From: Myxococcales bacterium
GTDB lineage: Bacteria > Myxococcota_A > Polyangia > Polyangiales > Polyangiaceae
Assembly: GCA_025359105.1 (NCBI GenBank)
Contig: JANYHK010000066.1
Coordinates: 22,543 to 86,542 of the forward strand
Direction: 5' to 3'
DNA length: 64,000 bases
The notes beneath the pieces were generated by a model. It was not told the origin of the DNA and did no database searches. It saw nothing but the letters and a program-made list of their open reading frames with translations. Of this stretch, positions 8,301 through 17,673 are shown piece by piece. Each line of letters begins with the position of its first letter. Within the stretch, counting starts at the first letter, position 1. A program made the translations under genes and the position numbers.

Positions 8301-10661
8301 TCAGCGGCAGGCGGTCGCCATCGTCGGCGCGTCGAGCTTCATCGTGGCGATGGAGCTCGTGAGCTGCGAGACGTCGCTCGCGATGATGCCGCCGTACGAG
8401 ATCGAGTAGACGACGTTTTCGACGAAGACGCCGCGGCGCACGGCGCCGTCGAAGTAGCCGCCGCAGTAGCCGTAGTTGCCGTTGGGCAAGGTCCCGAGGA
8501 GCGAGCTGTGGTCGACCGAGCCGAGCTTCTGGATGCCCTCGGTGACGCCGACCTTGAAGACCTCGAGCGTGCTCGCCTGCTTGTAGCTGCTGTAGTTGCC
8601 CTGGTGGACGTAGGGGAACGCGAGGAGCTTCTTGTCGTCGAAGTACGTGAAGGCCTTGTGCTCCTGCATCGCCTCGGTCGTCGCGTACTCGCCGCCATCG
8701 TAGACGTATTTGTACTGCTGCTTGGGCGCGAGGGGGTTGGTCACGTCGAAGACCTGGATGGCGACGCCGTACCAGTAGCTGCCCTCGTGCTGGTGACCGG
8801 TCATGTCGGTCTCGCGGCCGATCGTGAGCAGGTGCGTGTCGTCGAGCGGGTGGATGTACGTGCTGAAGCCGGGGATCTGAACCTGCCCGAGGACGCGCGG
8901 CGCCGTGGCGTCGGCGACGTCGACGACGAAGAGCGGGTCGGTGAGGTGCCACGTGACGATGTACGCCTTGTCGCCGACGAAGCGCGTCGCGTAGAGCTGC
9001 TCGCCGGGGGCGATCTCGCCGGCGTCGCCGGAGATCGCGAGCTTGCCCTGCCTATTTTGCAGCACGTAGACGTGGCTGACCTGGTTCTGCTTGCCGTCGG
9101 TGCGCTGCGGGCCGCTCCTCTGCTCGGTGGTGGCGACGCGGACCGCGCCGTTGCGCTCGTCGATCGCGAACTGGTCCTTCACCGCGCCGGGGACGGTACC
9201 CGAGCCGTTGTAGAGCGCCGTCGTCGGATCGCTCGCGATGTCGAACGAGTGCAGGTGCGTGAAGTTCATCGTCTGCACCGGGATCACGGGCGGCGTGGAG
9301 GTGCCCGCTGCGCCGGCGTTCGTCATCGGGGGCGGGGAGGCCTGACGAAGGACCCAGGGGTCGACGTACGCCTGGCTCGCGAGCACGAGCGCGTTGGTGT
9401 TGCCGTAGACCGTGGTGACCGCGCCGAGGATCGTGGTAGCACGCGGGAGCGACTCCGGTGCGTCGAGGTCGATGCTCTCGATCTGCGTCATGCCCGACTC
9501 GGTCGTGCCGGCCGTGGGCACGTAGAAGTCCGCGCACTGCGTCGGGGTGGCCGTGACCTGGCTGCCGCTCTTCACGAACGCGGCGGGGACCCAGTCGGCG
9601 TAGGTGGTGCCCGCGATGATCGCGAGGTTCTTCGCGCGGAGCGACTCCCACGCGGCGATCTGCTGCTCGGTCGTCGGCGGCGTGTACGGCGGCGGCACGT
9701 ACCCGCCTTGCCCCCCGACCCCGGTTACCGGCGTCGGCGTCCGCGTCTCCGGGTACGCCGGCGAGTACTCGAGCGTGGGGCCGTGCCCGCCGCCGCTCAG
9801 GATCGCGCGGACGCGAGCGTCGACGCGGCGCGAGGTCGAGTACTCGCCTTCGAAGTACAGCTCGCGCGTGGTGGTCACGGCGGCGTCTGAGATCTGGAGC
9901 ACCGTGATCTTGGTGAGCGCGTTCGCGTAGTAGCCGCCACCGCCGCCACCGCCCGTAGGAGAGGGCGGCATCGCGCCGCCCGCGGGCGCTCCGCCGGTCA
10001 TCATGACGCCGCCGCCGCCGCCGTAGGGAGAGTATCCGTCGCTGTAGCCGGGGCGCGGCTTGACGTTCGCCGCCGCGTAGATCGGCGCGCCGTCGACGCG
10101 CGAGAAGACGACGACGCGGCCGTTCGCGACGAACATCTCGCTCGGCGTCCCCTCGATCGTCGCCGACGTCGCCGCGCCGAGCGAGGGCGCGGGCCACGCG
10201 TTGACGACCATGAACTTGTCGCCGTGGAGGAGGTAGATGTGGTTGCCGTCGGTCTTGACGATGTCGGCCTCGTCGACCCCCTTCACCTGCGTCTCGGTCT
10301 CGGAGTGGGCAGGGGCCGGGGCCGCGGTCGTGCCGCCCGCGCCGCCAGTCTGCGGAGGCGCCGCCCCGGCCGCGTTCCGGGAGTCCTCGCCGCCGTAGCC
10401 GTAGCTCCAGCCCTGACGGATGCCGCGGATCTCGGCGTCGATGCGCCGGTTCAACTTCGAGCGGGCGTCGTCGCGGAGGGCGACGGTGAGGTCCTCGCAG
10501 GTCTGGGTGCGCTTCAGCGTCGCCTTGGTCAGGTCTATCGCGTTCACGCTGGCGGTGGAGCCGGAGCAGCCCGCGAGGGTGCCGAGCGATCCGCCGAGGC
10601 CAGCCAAGCCGACCAAGCCAACCAGGAGAGAGAGCGCGGTGAAGGAGGTCTTGGTGTTCAT
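8301..10661 (-). CDS. Secreted beta-propeller lipoprotein (COG4880-like)
   Basis: A 786-residue exported lipoprotein. The ATG at 10661 has a GAGGAA ribosome site and gives a signal peptide ending LGTLAGC; the ORF extends 18 codons upstream without such a site. The protein has the features of the secreted C-terminal beta-propeller family: SETETQVKGVDEADIVKTDG near residue 115 is a hallmark, and blade-like repeats follow to the end (FVGDKAYIVTW, LDDTHLLTIGRETDMTG). Gly/Tyr/Pro-rich inserts (about residues 205-245) interrupt the first blades. The family is of unknown function, probably cell-surface. It ends 37 bases before the MFS gene start. Confidence 0.85.
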   Translation of the reverse strand: MNTKTSFTALSLLVGLVGLAGLGGSLGTLAGCSGSTASVNAIDLTKATLKRTQTCEDLTVALRDDARSKLNRRIDAEIRGIRQGWSYGYGGEDSRNAAGAAPPQTGGAGGTTAAPAPAHSETETQVKGVDEADIVKTDGNHIYLLHGDKFMVVNAWPAPSLGAATSATIEGTPSEMFVANGRVVVFSRVDGAPIYAAANVKPRPGYSDGYSPYGGGGGVMMTGGAPAGGAMPPSPTGGGGGGGYYANALTKITVLQISDAAVTTTRELYFEGEYSTSRRVDARVRAILSGGGHGPTLEYSPAYPETRTPTPVTGVGGQGGYVPPPYTPPTTEQQIAAWESLRAKNLAIIAGTTYADWVPAAFVKSGSQVTATPTQCADFYVPTAGTTESGMTQIESIDLDAPESLPRATTILGAVTTVYGNTNALVLASQAYVDPWVLRQASPPPMTNAGAAGTSTPPVIPVQTMNFTHLHSFDIASDPTTALYNGSGTVPGAVKDQFAIDERNGAVRVATTEQRSGPQRTDGKQNQVSHVYVLQNRQGKLAISGDAGEIAPGEQLYATRFVGDKAYIVTWHLTDPLFVVDVADATAPRVLGQVQIPGFSTYIHPLDDTHLLTIGRETDMTGHQHEGSYWYGVAIQVFDVTNPLAPKQQYKYVYDGGEYATTEAMQEHKAFTYFDDKKLLAFPYVHQGNYSSYKQASTLEVFKVGVTEGIQKLGSVDHSSLLGTLPNGNYGYCGGYFDGAVRRGVFVENVVYSISYGGIIASDVSQLTSSIATMKLDAPTMATACR

Positions 10662-10849
10662 GGTGGGTTCCTCGAGTGGCCCTATCGCAAGCCTGGGGCC
10701 AGCCACTGGCGCCATTGGAAGTCGCTGAAATCACGCCGGATACCCCACTGGACAGGCCACCGCCCACGAACGCCGTGCCGGGGTCTGGCGCGGGATGGCA
10801 CACCTTCGCCCGTCCCTGTGGCACGCGACTTTTGCTATGGGATCGGGCC

Positions 10850-12661
10850 GTGGCCCGGTCCCCCCTGCCCGCCTGCGCGTTCGCGCTCCCTCGTCGTTTA
10901 CTTCCACCCGTTGCGCGTCCGCTTCTGGTCCCTCTTCTTCTTAATCTTCTTCTTCTGCTCCTTCTGCTCGGAGGCGCGGCGAGCGTCGGCGCGTGCCACG
11001 AGCCGACCGGCGCCGCCCCCGTCGAGGCCGCCCCCGTCGAGGCCGCCGCCGAGGACGCCGGGCCGGGCAACGCGCAGGGTCCCGGTCCCGCCGACGCCCA
11101 CGACGAGCTTGTCACCGCGGCGCGCGCGTCGCTCGAGGCCGGCACCTGGGACGGCGGGCTCATCGGCGCGGCGAGCATGCACACGTCCGTCGTCGATCGC
11201 ATGGAGTGGCCCGAGTCGCCCGACGGCGGCGTGCGCGAGGGCGGCTCGACACGCCTCGGCTACCTGCGTTACGGCGCGAAGGTCGCGGCGCTGAGCGAGC
11301 CGTTCGCGAACGAAGAGTGCCGTGAGGGCTGGTACGAGCTCGTCCGGGGGGGCTACGTCTGCGGCAAGTACGCGACGTTCGATCTCAAAGATCCGCGCGT
11401 CCGCCTGGCGCCGAGCCCGCCGAACCTGACCGCGTCCATGCCCTACAAGTACGGCTACGCGACCGGACACGGCACGCCGGTCTACCGACGCGTCCTGTCG
11501 CTCGAGGATCGCAAGAAGTACGAGCCGTGGCTCATCCCGCCGCCCCCGGCCACGGACAAACCCGACGACGCCCCCGAAGGCGACACGACCGCGGCGACGA
11601 GCGACTCACCTTCCGCGTCCCCTTCGCCGGCCACCACCACGACCGCTTCTGCAGCGTCCTCGCCCGACGCGTCCGTCCCCTGGTTCATGCGCGACGCGGG
11701 CGGCGGGCGCCCGCCGGTAAGCCTCGACGATCTGCACGGCCGCGGCGTGCTCGTGCGCCGCATGATGCGCGGCTTCTATCTCGCGCTCGATCGCGACTTC
11801 AAGGCGGCGCACGCGCGCTGGTGGCGCACGACGGCCGGCTTCGCGGTGCCGTTCGAGCGCGTGGGCCTGCAAGGACCGCCTTCGGACTTCCGCGGATCGT
11901 GGATTTCCTCCGAGCCCGACGCGCGCGATCCGGACGCCGGGCCGCCGAAGGAGCCGAACGGCACCGGCCTCCTGCTCACGTCCGGCTACTCCGCCCGTTA
12001 TGCGATCGACCCGGAGAAGAAGAAGATCCTCTCCGCCGTCCCACTGCCGAAGAACACCGCGGTCGCGCTCGTCGGCGAGCCGCTCGGCGTAGGCGGACAG
12101 ACCTACCAGGAGACCACCTACGGCTACTGGGTCCGCACGGCCGACGGGATGCTCGCCGCCGCGCCGGCGGATCTCCCCGGCGACGCCGGCGCGCCGCTCG
12201 GCGAGAACGAAAAGTGGGTCGACGTCGACACGACGCGCGAGCTGCTCGTCGCCTACGAAGGGCGCCGCCCGGTCTTCATGACCCTGATCTCGAGCGGGAA
12301 GCGCAACGCCGGCGATCCGACGAAGGACCATCCCACTCCGCCCGGCGTCTACCGGATCCGCGAGAAACACGTGACGGCGACGATGGACGGCGACGTCGCG
12401 GCCGACGGGCCCTACTCGATCGAGGACGTCCCCTGGATCATGTATTTTCAGGGGAGCTACGCGCTGCACGCGGCGTTCTGGCATTCGTCGTTCGGCCACC
12501 CGCGGAGCCACGGCTGCGTGAACATGTCCCCCACCGACGCGCGTGCGCTCTTCTTCTGGAGCGAGCCGCACCTCCCCGCCGGCTGGCACGGCGTGTATGC
12601 CACCGACACCGCGCCCGGCACGCGCGTGGTCGTCCACGAAGACCCTCCCAAGAAGAAATAG
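10850..12661 (+). CDS. L,D-transpeptidase (YkuD domain) lipoprotein
   Basis: From the GTG at 10850 this gives 603 residues with a long leucine-rich signal peptide and lipobox SVGAC. The C-terminal 150 residues form a YkuD domain: the catalytic signature is HSSFGHPRSHGCVNMSPTDA with active Cys about residue 556 and the upstream histidine in ALHAAFWH. Such enzymes make 3-3 peptidoglycan cross-links or attach proteins to the wall in the periplasm. The long Asp/Pro/Thr/Ser-rich spacer (residues about 230-280) may reach the wall from the membrane. Start choice is uncertain: the open frame begins at 10676, but that part lacks coding features and would bury the signal peptide. Confidence 0.86.
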   Translation: MARSPLPACAFALPRRLLPPVARPLLVPLLLNLLLLLLLLGGAASVGACHEPTGAAPVEAAPVEAAAEDAGPGNAQGPGPADAHDELVTAARASLEAGTWDGGLIGAASMHTSVVDRMEWPESPDGGVREGGSTRLGYLRYGAKVAALSEPFANEECREGWYELVRGGYVCGKYATFDLKDPRVRLAPSPPNLTASMPYKYGYATGHGTPVYRRVLSLEDRKKYEPWLIPPPPATDKPDDAPEGDTTAATSDSPSASPSPATTTTASAASSPDASVPWFMRDAGGGRPPVSLDDLHGRGVLVRRMMRGFYLALDRDFKAAHARWWRTTAGFAVPFERVGLQGPPSDFRGSWISSEPDARDPDAGPPKEPNGTGLLLTSGYSARYAIDPEKKKILSAVPLPKNTAVALVGEPLGVGGQTYQETTYGYWVRTADGMLAAAPADLPGDAGAPLGENEKWVDVDTTRELLVAYEGRRPVFMTLISSGKRNAGDPTKDHPTPPGVYRIREKHVTATMDGDVAADGPYSIEDVPWIMYFQGSYALHAAFWHSSFGHPRSHGCVNMSPTDARALFFWSEPHLPAGWHGVYATDTAPGTRVVVHEDPPKKK

Positions 12662-12667
12662 AGGCTC

Positions 12668-13342
12668 ATGCTCACGGTCCACCACCTCAACAATTCTCGT
12701 TCACAGCGCGTCCTGTGGCTCCTGGAGGAGCTCGGCCTGCCCTACGAGCTGAAGAAGTACGAGCGCGATCCGAAGACGCAGCTCGCGCCGCCGGAGCTTC
12801 GCGCGATCCACCCGCTGGGCAAGTCGCCGGTGGTGACCGACGACGATCGGACGCTCGCGGAGTCGGGCGCCATCGTGGAGTACCTCATCGAGCGGTACGG
12901 CGAAGGGCGGTTGATCCCGAAGGCCGGGAGCCCCGAGCGGCTCCGCTACACGTATTGGCTCCACTACGCCGAGGGGTCGGTGATGCCGCCGCTCCTCCTG
13001 AAGCTCATCTTCGAGCGCGTCCGCACCGCCCCCGTGCCCTTCTTCGTGAAGCCCGTCGCGCGCGGGATCGCCGACGAGGTCACCAAGGCGTTCATCGGGC
13101 CTCAGCTGAAGACACACTTCGACTACATGGAGGCGGAGCTCGGCAAGACGACGTGGTTCGCGGGCGAGGAGATGACCGGCGCCGACGTCATGATGAGCTT
13201 CCCCCTGGAGGCTTCGGTGGCGCGCGGAGCGCTGGACGCGTCGCGGCCCAAGCTCATGGCCTTCGTCGCGCGGATCCACGCGCGGCCGGCGTACGCGCGC
13301 GCCCTCGAGCGCGGCGGCAAGTACGACTACTCGAAGGAATGA
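12668..13342 (+). CDS. Glutathione S-transferase
   Basis: A 224-residue cytosolic enzyme that conjugates or reduces substrates with glutathione. The N-terminal thioredoxin-like domain begins LTVHHLNNSRSQRVLWLLEE, with the Ser/Arg region in the catalytic position, and continues to the conserved cis-Pro and glutathione-gamma-Glu site SPVVTDDDRTLAESGAIVEY. An all-helical C-terminal domain follows (VARIHARPAYARALERGG is the usual end motif). It starts six bases after the L,D-transpeptidase stop, so the two may be co-transcribed, although no functional link is obvious. Confidence 0.9.
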   Translation: MLTVHHLNNSRSQRVLWLLEELGLPYELKKYERDPKTQLAPPELRAIHPLGKSPVVTDDDRTLAESGAIVEYLIERYGEGRLIPKAGSPERLRYTYWLHYAEGSVMPPLLLKLIFERVRTAPVPFFVKPVARGIADEVTKAFIGPQLKTHFDYMEAELGKTTWFAGEEMTGADVMMSFPLEASVARGALDASRPKLMAFVARIHARPAYARALERGGKYDYSKE

Positions 13343-13346
13343 TCGG

Positions 13347-13366
13347 GCGCGCGAGGCCTCACGCGC
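13347..13366. terminator. Inverted repeat between convergent GST and deacylase genes
   Basis: Ten-base arms (GCGCGCGAGG / CCTCACGCGC) pair with one mismatch and no loop. The repeat spans the gap between two genes that converge, overlapping the stop of the deacylase. It fits a bidirectional transcription stop, but lacks T-runs. Confidence 0.4.
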
Positions 13367-15113
13367 GGCCCATGCGAACGAGCTTCCCCGGCCGGGCGCC
13401 GGTGAGCTCGCCGCGCTCGGCGACGAGGGTGCCAAGGACGAGCGTGGCGAGGTAGCCGTCCGCCCGCTGGACGAGGCGTCGACCGCCCGCCGGCAGATCG
13501 CGCTGCATCACCGGCCTCCTCAGGGACAGTCGCTCGAGATCGACCACGTTCACGTCGGCCCGCATTCCCGGCTCGAGCGTCCCTCGATCTACGAGCCCCA
13601 TGAACCGTGCGGTGTCGCGCGCCTGCATCGCCACGACGCGCTCGAGCGCGAGCCCGTCCGCGCGATCGCGGGCCCAGTGCGTGAGCAAGAACGTCGGCAT
13701 GCTCGCGTCGCACACCGTCCCGACGTGCGCGCCCGCGTCGCCGAGCCCCATGAGCGCGCGCGGGTGAGTGAGCATCTCCTTGACGACGTCGAGGTTCAGC
13801 CCCGAGTAGTTGTAGATCGGGAAATAGAGGAGGGCCTTGCCGCCGTCCTCCAGCAGCGCGTCGTAGATCCGCTCGAGGAGCGGCACCCCCGCGCGCAGAG
13901 CCTCGGCCAAGATGCAGGTGTCCATCTTCGGCTCGTACGTCGGCCGCTCGCCCATCGGGTAGAGGCGCATCGCGAGCATGTCGAGGTTGGCGAGGAAGAA
14001 GTCGGCGAGGGGCGGGATGGGCGTGCCGTCGCCGGCGACCTTGTCGCTCTTCTCGGCCAGGATGCGCGCGCGGAGCTCCGGGCTCTTCATCCGCGCGACG
14101 CGCTCGGCGAGCGGCAGCGACGCGATGTCCTTGTACGACGGGAACCCCATGAAGGGGTGGAACGTCGCCTCGAGCCCGAGCAGGACGCCGATGCCTCGCG
14201 CGCCGACCTGGCACCGCACGTCGAGGCCGCGGAGAACCGCGCGATCGGCGCGGGCAAAGATCCGCCTCCACTGCTCGGGCGCGTGATCGCGCTGCATCGT
14301 CGAGATCGACAAAGGCCGACCGCCGCTCGCGGTGACCATCTCCTCGAGCAGATCGAACTCAGGATCGAACCGCTCGGGGCCAGAGATCATGTCGAAGTCG
14401 CTCACCGCCTGCAGCACGCCGTGCCCGAGGCCGCGGAACGCCTCGCCGAGTCCCCGAAGCTCGCGCGCGTCGACCTCGGAGGCCGGCGTGGCCGCGCCGC
14501 GCGCCGTGCGGTGGTTGTCGGTGCGCCCCGTCGAGAACCCGGCAGCGCCTGCCGCCAGCGCACCGCGCAAGAGCGCCCGCATCTCGGCGATCTCGTCGTC
14601 GGTCGCCGCCTCATGGGCCACCGCGCGCTCGCCCATCACGTACATGCGGAGCGGATCGTGCGGGACCTGGAGGAGAAAATCGATCGCGTGCGGCATCGCG
14701 CCCACCGCATCCATGTAGTCCGCGAACGACTCCCAGCCCCACGGGATCCCCTCGGCGAGCGCCGATCCGGGGATGTCCTCGACCCCCTCCATGAGCTCGA
14801 CGAGCGCGCCCTCGCGGCCCGGGCGCACCGGCGCGAAGCCGACGCCGCAGCTCCCCATGACGCACGTGGTGACGCCGTGGAGCGAGCTCGGAGTGAGCTC
14901 TTCGTCCCACGTCACCTGGCCGTCGTAGTGGGTGTGAACGTCGACGAAACCGGGCAGGACGTGCGCGCCCTTCGCATCGAGCTCGCGGCGCGCCGCACCG
15001 GGGCAGTCGCCGACCGCCACGATGCGCCCTGCGGTGATCGCGACGTCGCCCGCGAACGCGGCGCGCCCCGTGCCGTCGACGACCGTGCCGCCCACGATTT
15101 TCAGATCGAACAT
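13359..15113 (-). CDS. N-acyl-D-amino-acid deacylase / amidohydrolase (COG3653)
   Basis: A 584-residue metal-dependent amidohydrolase. The start at 15113 ([16 protein letters not shown]) is the usual beginning of this family; the ORF extends further upstream only by overlapping the hydroxylase gene. It has the small beta-sandwich at both ends and the TIM-barrel metal motif [18 protein letters not shown], plus [20 protein letters not shown], characteristic of D-aminoacylases that remove acyl groups from N-acyl-D-amino acids. Late metal ligands lie in the stretch ending [16 protein letters not shown]. It overlaps the preceding hydroxylase gene by 13 bases and is the last gene of the TetR operon, which suggests it acts on an acylated amino compound. 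Confidence 0.88.
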   Translation of the reverse strand: MFDLKIVGGTVVDGTGRAAFAGDVAITAGRIVAVGDCPGAARRELDAKGAHVLPGFVDVHTHYDGQVTWDEELTPSSLHGVTTCVMGSCGVGFAPVRPGREGALVELMEGVEDIPGSALAEGIPWGWESFADYMDAVGAMPHAIDFLLQVPHDPLRMYVMGERAVAHEAATDDEIAEMRALLRGALAAGAAGFSTGRTDNHRTARGAATPASEVDARELRGLGEAFRGLGHGVLQAVSDFDMISGPERFDPEFDLLEEMVTASGGRPLSISTMQRDHAPEQWRRIFARADRAVLRGLDVRCQVGARGIGVLLGLEATFHPFMGFPSYKDIASLPLAERVARMKSPELRARILAEKSDKVAGDGTPIPPLADFFLANLDMLAMRLYPMGERPTYEPKMDTCILAEALRAGVPLLERIYDALLEDGGKALLYFPIYNYSGLNLDVVKEMLTHPRALMGLGDAGAHVGTVCDASMPTFLLTHWARDRADGLALERVVAMQARDTARFMGLVDRGTLEPGMRADVNVVDLERLSLRRPVMQRDLPAGGRRLVQRADGYLATLVLGTLVAERGELTGARPGKLVRMGRA

Positions 15114-15685
15114 GACGGCTTCGCTCGTCCCTTCTCCCGCGGTGCGAGCGCGAAGGTGCCCGCCCAGCCCTCGCGCACGTCGCCGGTCGTCGGATCCTCG
15201 AGCCACGGCATGGCGAGCTTCCGCGGCACCACGATGTGCCCCGGTTTGCGGTAGGTGCCGAATGCGAAGTCCCAGATCGGCGTCGTCACGCCATGGTTGT
15301 TGCGCGCGTCGACGAAGTGGTGCGTGAAATGATGGCGGCGCGCCCACCGGCCATACGGGCCGAAGCCGGGGCGCACGTGCTCGAGCCGGTGCACGATCTC
15401 GTAGAGCCCGTAGAACCCGATGAGCCCTGCCACGTAGGCCACGCCTGTCGCCGCCCCGAGCGCGAGCACTGCGGGCACCAGGACGACGGCGGCGGCGAGC
15501 GCGGCTGCGACGAGCTTCTTCGCCGTGGGCGCGAAGTAGTTGCCTTCGGCGTGGTGGCGCACGTGCTCGATGCCAAACGGGTTGCCGCGGAAGCGCCGAT
15601 CGTGGCCAAGCCAGCGGTGGATGATGTACTCGAGCAGCGTCCAGGTGAACGCCCCCGAGAGCGCGGCGACGGCGACGGTGACCAT
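15101..15685 (-). CDS. Membrane fatty acid / sterol hydroxylase family di-iron protein
   Basis: A 194-residue integral membrane protein of the fatty-acid hydroxylase superfamily. The histidine clusters that hold the di-iron centre are all visible: [30 protein letters not shown] and RRHHFTHH, with [15 protein letters not shown] at the end. Four hydrophobic segments surround them. The family inserts oxygen or a double bond into lipids, sterols or carotenoids; the substrate is not shown. The ATG at 15685 overlaps the TetR stop (TGATG), and the gene's end overlaps the deacylase start by 13 bases, so all three are translationally coupled. Confidence 0.87.
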   Translation of the reverse strand: MVTVAVAALSGAFTWTLLEYIIHRWLGHDRRFRGNPFGIEHVRHHAEGNYFAPTAKKLVAAALAAAVVLVPAVLALGAATGVAYVAGLIGFYGLYEIVHRLEHVRPGFGPYGRWARRHHFTHHFVDARNNHGVTTPIWDFAFGTYRKPGHIVVPRKLAMPWLEDPTTGDVREGWAGTFALAPREKGRAKPSCSI

Positions 15686-16389
15686 CACGGGCTTCCTTTC
15701 ACGGCGGAGACGCGCTCGATCGCCGCGTCGACGGACCTGGGCTTGGCGCCCCACCCCACGAGCAGCGCGCGTGTCCCGACCACGGTGAGGCGCGCGGCGT
15801 CGATCACGTGCGGCGCGAAGCGGGCTTGCTTCTGCATCTGGAGCAGGCCCTGCAAGAGCGCAAACACGGAGACGGTGCGCTCGGCCACCGGACCCGGCGC
15901 GAGCTGCCCCGCGTTCTCGGCGTCCACGAGGGCGTCGGCGAGCGGCTGCATCGCATGGATCGTCGCGAGGGCGACGGGGCCCGCGGCCTTGGGCTCGCCG
16001 AGGAGAACGCGCGGGTGAGCCATCGTCATGGCCAAGAGCCCGAAGCGATGCGGCTGCTCCCGCGCGAACTCGCGGTAGCCCTGCGCGACCGCGAAGACGC
16101 GTGCGAGGGGTGGCGCCTTGGGCCCGAGCGCTGTCGTCACCCGATCGACGTGGGCGCGCACGTCGCCCAGCACGCGGAGCACGAGGGCCGCGAGCAGCGC
16201 GTCCTTGGAGTCGAAGTAGCGGTAGAGCGCGCCGGGCGTGTAGTCGACGAGGGCCGCGAGCTTGTTGATCGACAACGCCTCGAGCCCGCCCTCCTCGACC
16301 ATCCCCATCGCGGCGTCGGTGATGCGACGCAGGTTCTCGTCGTGGCGCCGCGCGCGCGGCGATCGGGGCGATTCGTGAAGCACACGCAT
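15685..16389 (-). CDS. TetR-family transcriptional regulator
   Basis: A 234-residue repressor-type protein. The helix-turn-helix spans about residues 20-65 ([20 protein letters not shown], followed by [20 protein letters not shown]), the typical TetR pattern ending in a Tyr-Phe-x-Ser-Lys recognition segment. The ligand-binding C-terminal part is helical. The ATG at 16389 is preferred: an in-frame start at 16425 would place the flanking inverted repeat inside the coding region. No ribosome site precedes 16389, so the message may be leaderless. It is first in an operon with the hydroxylase and deacylase and probably represses it in response to a lipid or acyl compound (inference). Confidence 0.88.
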   Translation of the reverse strand: MRVLHESPRSPRARRHDENLRRITDAAMGMVEEGGLEALSINKLAALVDYTPGALYRYFDSKDALLAALVLRVLGDVRAHVDRVTTALGPKAPPLARVFAVAQGYREFAREQPHRFGLLAMTMAHPRVLLGEPKAAGPVALATIHAMQPLADALVDAENAGQLAPGPVAERTVSVFALLQGLLQMQKQARFAPHVIDAARLTVVGTRALLVGWGAKPRSVDAAIERVSAVKGSP

Positions 16390-16392
16390 TTT

Positions 16393-16407
16393 GTAAACGC
16401 TATTTAC
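16393..16407. promoter_or_regulatory. Candidate TetR operator, GTAAA-N5-TTTAC
   Basis: Perfect five-base arms GTAAA and TTTAC separated by five bases, starting three bases upstream of the TetR ATG. It is an AT-rich island in a very GC-rich region. Position and symmetry fit autorepression by the TetR protein, with little room for a leader. Binding is inferred. Confidence 0.5.
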
Positions 16408-16541
16408 TATTCGCGCAAGGGACAATCGTTCGCGCGGCCGAAGGCGCCGGAAATCCGGCGCGATTACAGAGCACCCAGCCGATGCGCGCGGGGTCGATCG
16501 CGAGCTCGTCGAGCCACATCTCGAAGGGCTCGGTCGTCGCC

Positions 16542-16580
16542 TGGTCGGAGTCGGAGTCGCGGTCGGGGTCGGGGGTCGGG
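16542..16580. repeat. GTCGGA/GTCGGG hexamer repeat after the OYE stop
   Basis: About six imperfect copies of a GTCGGR hexamer directly downstream of the flavin oxidoreductase stop. Read leftward in frame with that gene they encode Pro/Asp-Thr/Ser-Asp pairs, the same kind of linker as the Pro-Thr run of the TonB receptor at 33119-33183. The remaining 16408-16541 gap holds no recognisable gene. Confidence 0.5.
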
Positions 16581-16582
16581 GC

Positions 16583-17662
16583 CTAGGCGACGAAACCCTT
16601 CCACACCTTCATGTACTCGACGAAACCGGCCGACAGGCCGCGCGCGACGAGCTCTTCCGGCGTGAGCGGCGGCTCCTTCGGCTTCCATGTCGGATCGGCG
16701 GCGCGGAGGGGCCAGTCGGGGTTCGCGATCGCCGAGCGGCCCAGGGCGACCACGTCGGCGCCGAGCGCGAGGAGCGACTCGGCCTCTTCGCGCGTCCAGA
16801 TCTTCCCGGCGACGAAGAGCGTGACGTCGTCGGGGACGACCGCGCGGAAGAGCGGCAGCGGGTGCGCGTCGGGGCGCTTCTTGGTAGGGCGGCTCGCCGT
16901 CCACAGCGAAAGATGGAGAAAATCGACGCCGTCCTCCGCGAGCCAGCGCGCGACCTGGAGACTCTCGTCGAGGTCGAGCCCCTTCGCGTTGCCCCAGTCC
17001 TCGGGCGATAGGCGCACGCCGACGAGGCACGACGCGGGCACCCTCGCGCGCACCGCACGCGTCACCTCGCGCACCAGGCGCGCGCGGTTCTCGAGGGCGC
17101 CGCCCCAGCGATCCGTTCGGCGGTTTTCGACCGCGCTCAGGAACTGCGTGAGGAGGTAGCCGTGCGCGCCGTGGATCTCGACCCCGGCCATGCCCGCCTC
17201 GTGCGCGCGCGCTGCGCCGTCGGCGAAGGCCGCGATCACGCGGGCCAGGTCGTCCTCAGTGGCGGCGCGCGGGCCGCCTTCGGCCTCGCTCGCGCTCCAC
17301 GGCCGTTCGCCGGTGAGCTTCGCGTCGGCGCGGAGGCCGCCGTGGAAGAGCTGCACCAGCGGCATTGCGCCGGCTGCCTTCATCGACGCCGCGAGGCGCG
17401 CCAGGCCGGGGACGTGGGCGTCGCTCCACGTGCCGAGCTCCCCCTTCCACCCCTGCCCGTCTCGCGTCACGTGGGACGCGCACGAAATCACGACGCCGAA
17501 GCCGCCGGCGGCGCGCGCCTCGAGCCAGCGCAGCTCGTCGTCGCCGAGCGTGCCGTCGTCGTGGCTCTGCGAGTTGGTCATGGGCGCGAGGGCCACGCGG
17601 TTCTTGGCGGTCGCGCCATTTCGAAAGCGGATCGGGGACAGGAGAGGCTTCACAGGTGGCAC
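16583..17662 (-). CDS. Old Yellow Enzyme-type NADH:flavin oxidoreductase
   Basis: A 359-residue FMN-dependent TIM barrel of the NADH:flavin oxidoreductase/NADH oxidase family, which reduces activated C=C bonds. It starts LLSPIRFRNGATAKNRVALA with the usual PMTN loop, and carries the active-site signature GVEIHGAHGYLLTQFLS followed by NRRTDRWGG. FMN phosphate binding is at the C-terminal VAGKIW ... LGADVVALGRSAIANPDW. Start is a GTG at 17662; a second GTG sits at 17653. It is divergent from the alpha/beta hydrolase gene with only 11 bases between the two starts. A coding-like, in-frame stretch continues for about 35 codons beyond its TAG. Confidence 0.9.
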   Translation of the reverse strand: MPPVKPLLSPIRFRNGATAKNRVALAPMTNSQSHDDGTLGDDELRWLEARAAGGFGVVISCASHVTRDGQGWKGELGTWSDAHVPGLARLAASMKAAGAMPLVQLFHGGLRADAKLTGERPWSASEAEGGPRAATEDDLARVIAAFADGAARAHEAGMAGVEIHGAHGYLLTQFLSAVENRRTDRWGGALENRARLVREVTRAVRARVPASCLVGVRLSPEDWGNAKGLDLDESLQVARWLAEDGVDFLHLSLWTASRPTKKRPDAHPLPLFRAVVPDDVTLFVAGKIWTREEAESLLALGADVVALGRSAIANPDWPLRAADPTWKPKEPPLTPEELVARGLSAGFVEYMKVWKGFVA

Positions 17663-17673
17663 AATAGCGAATC

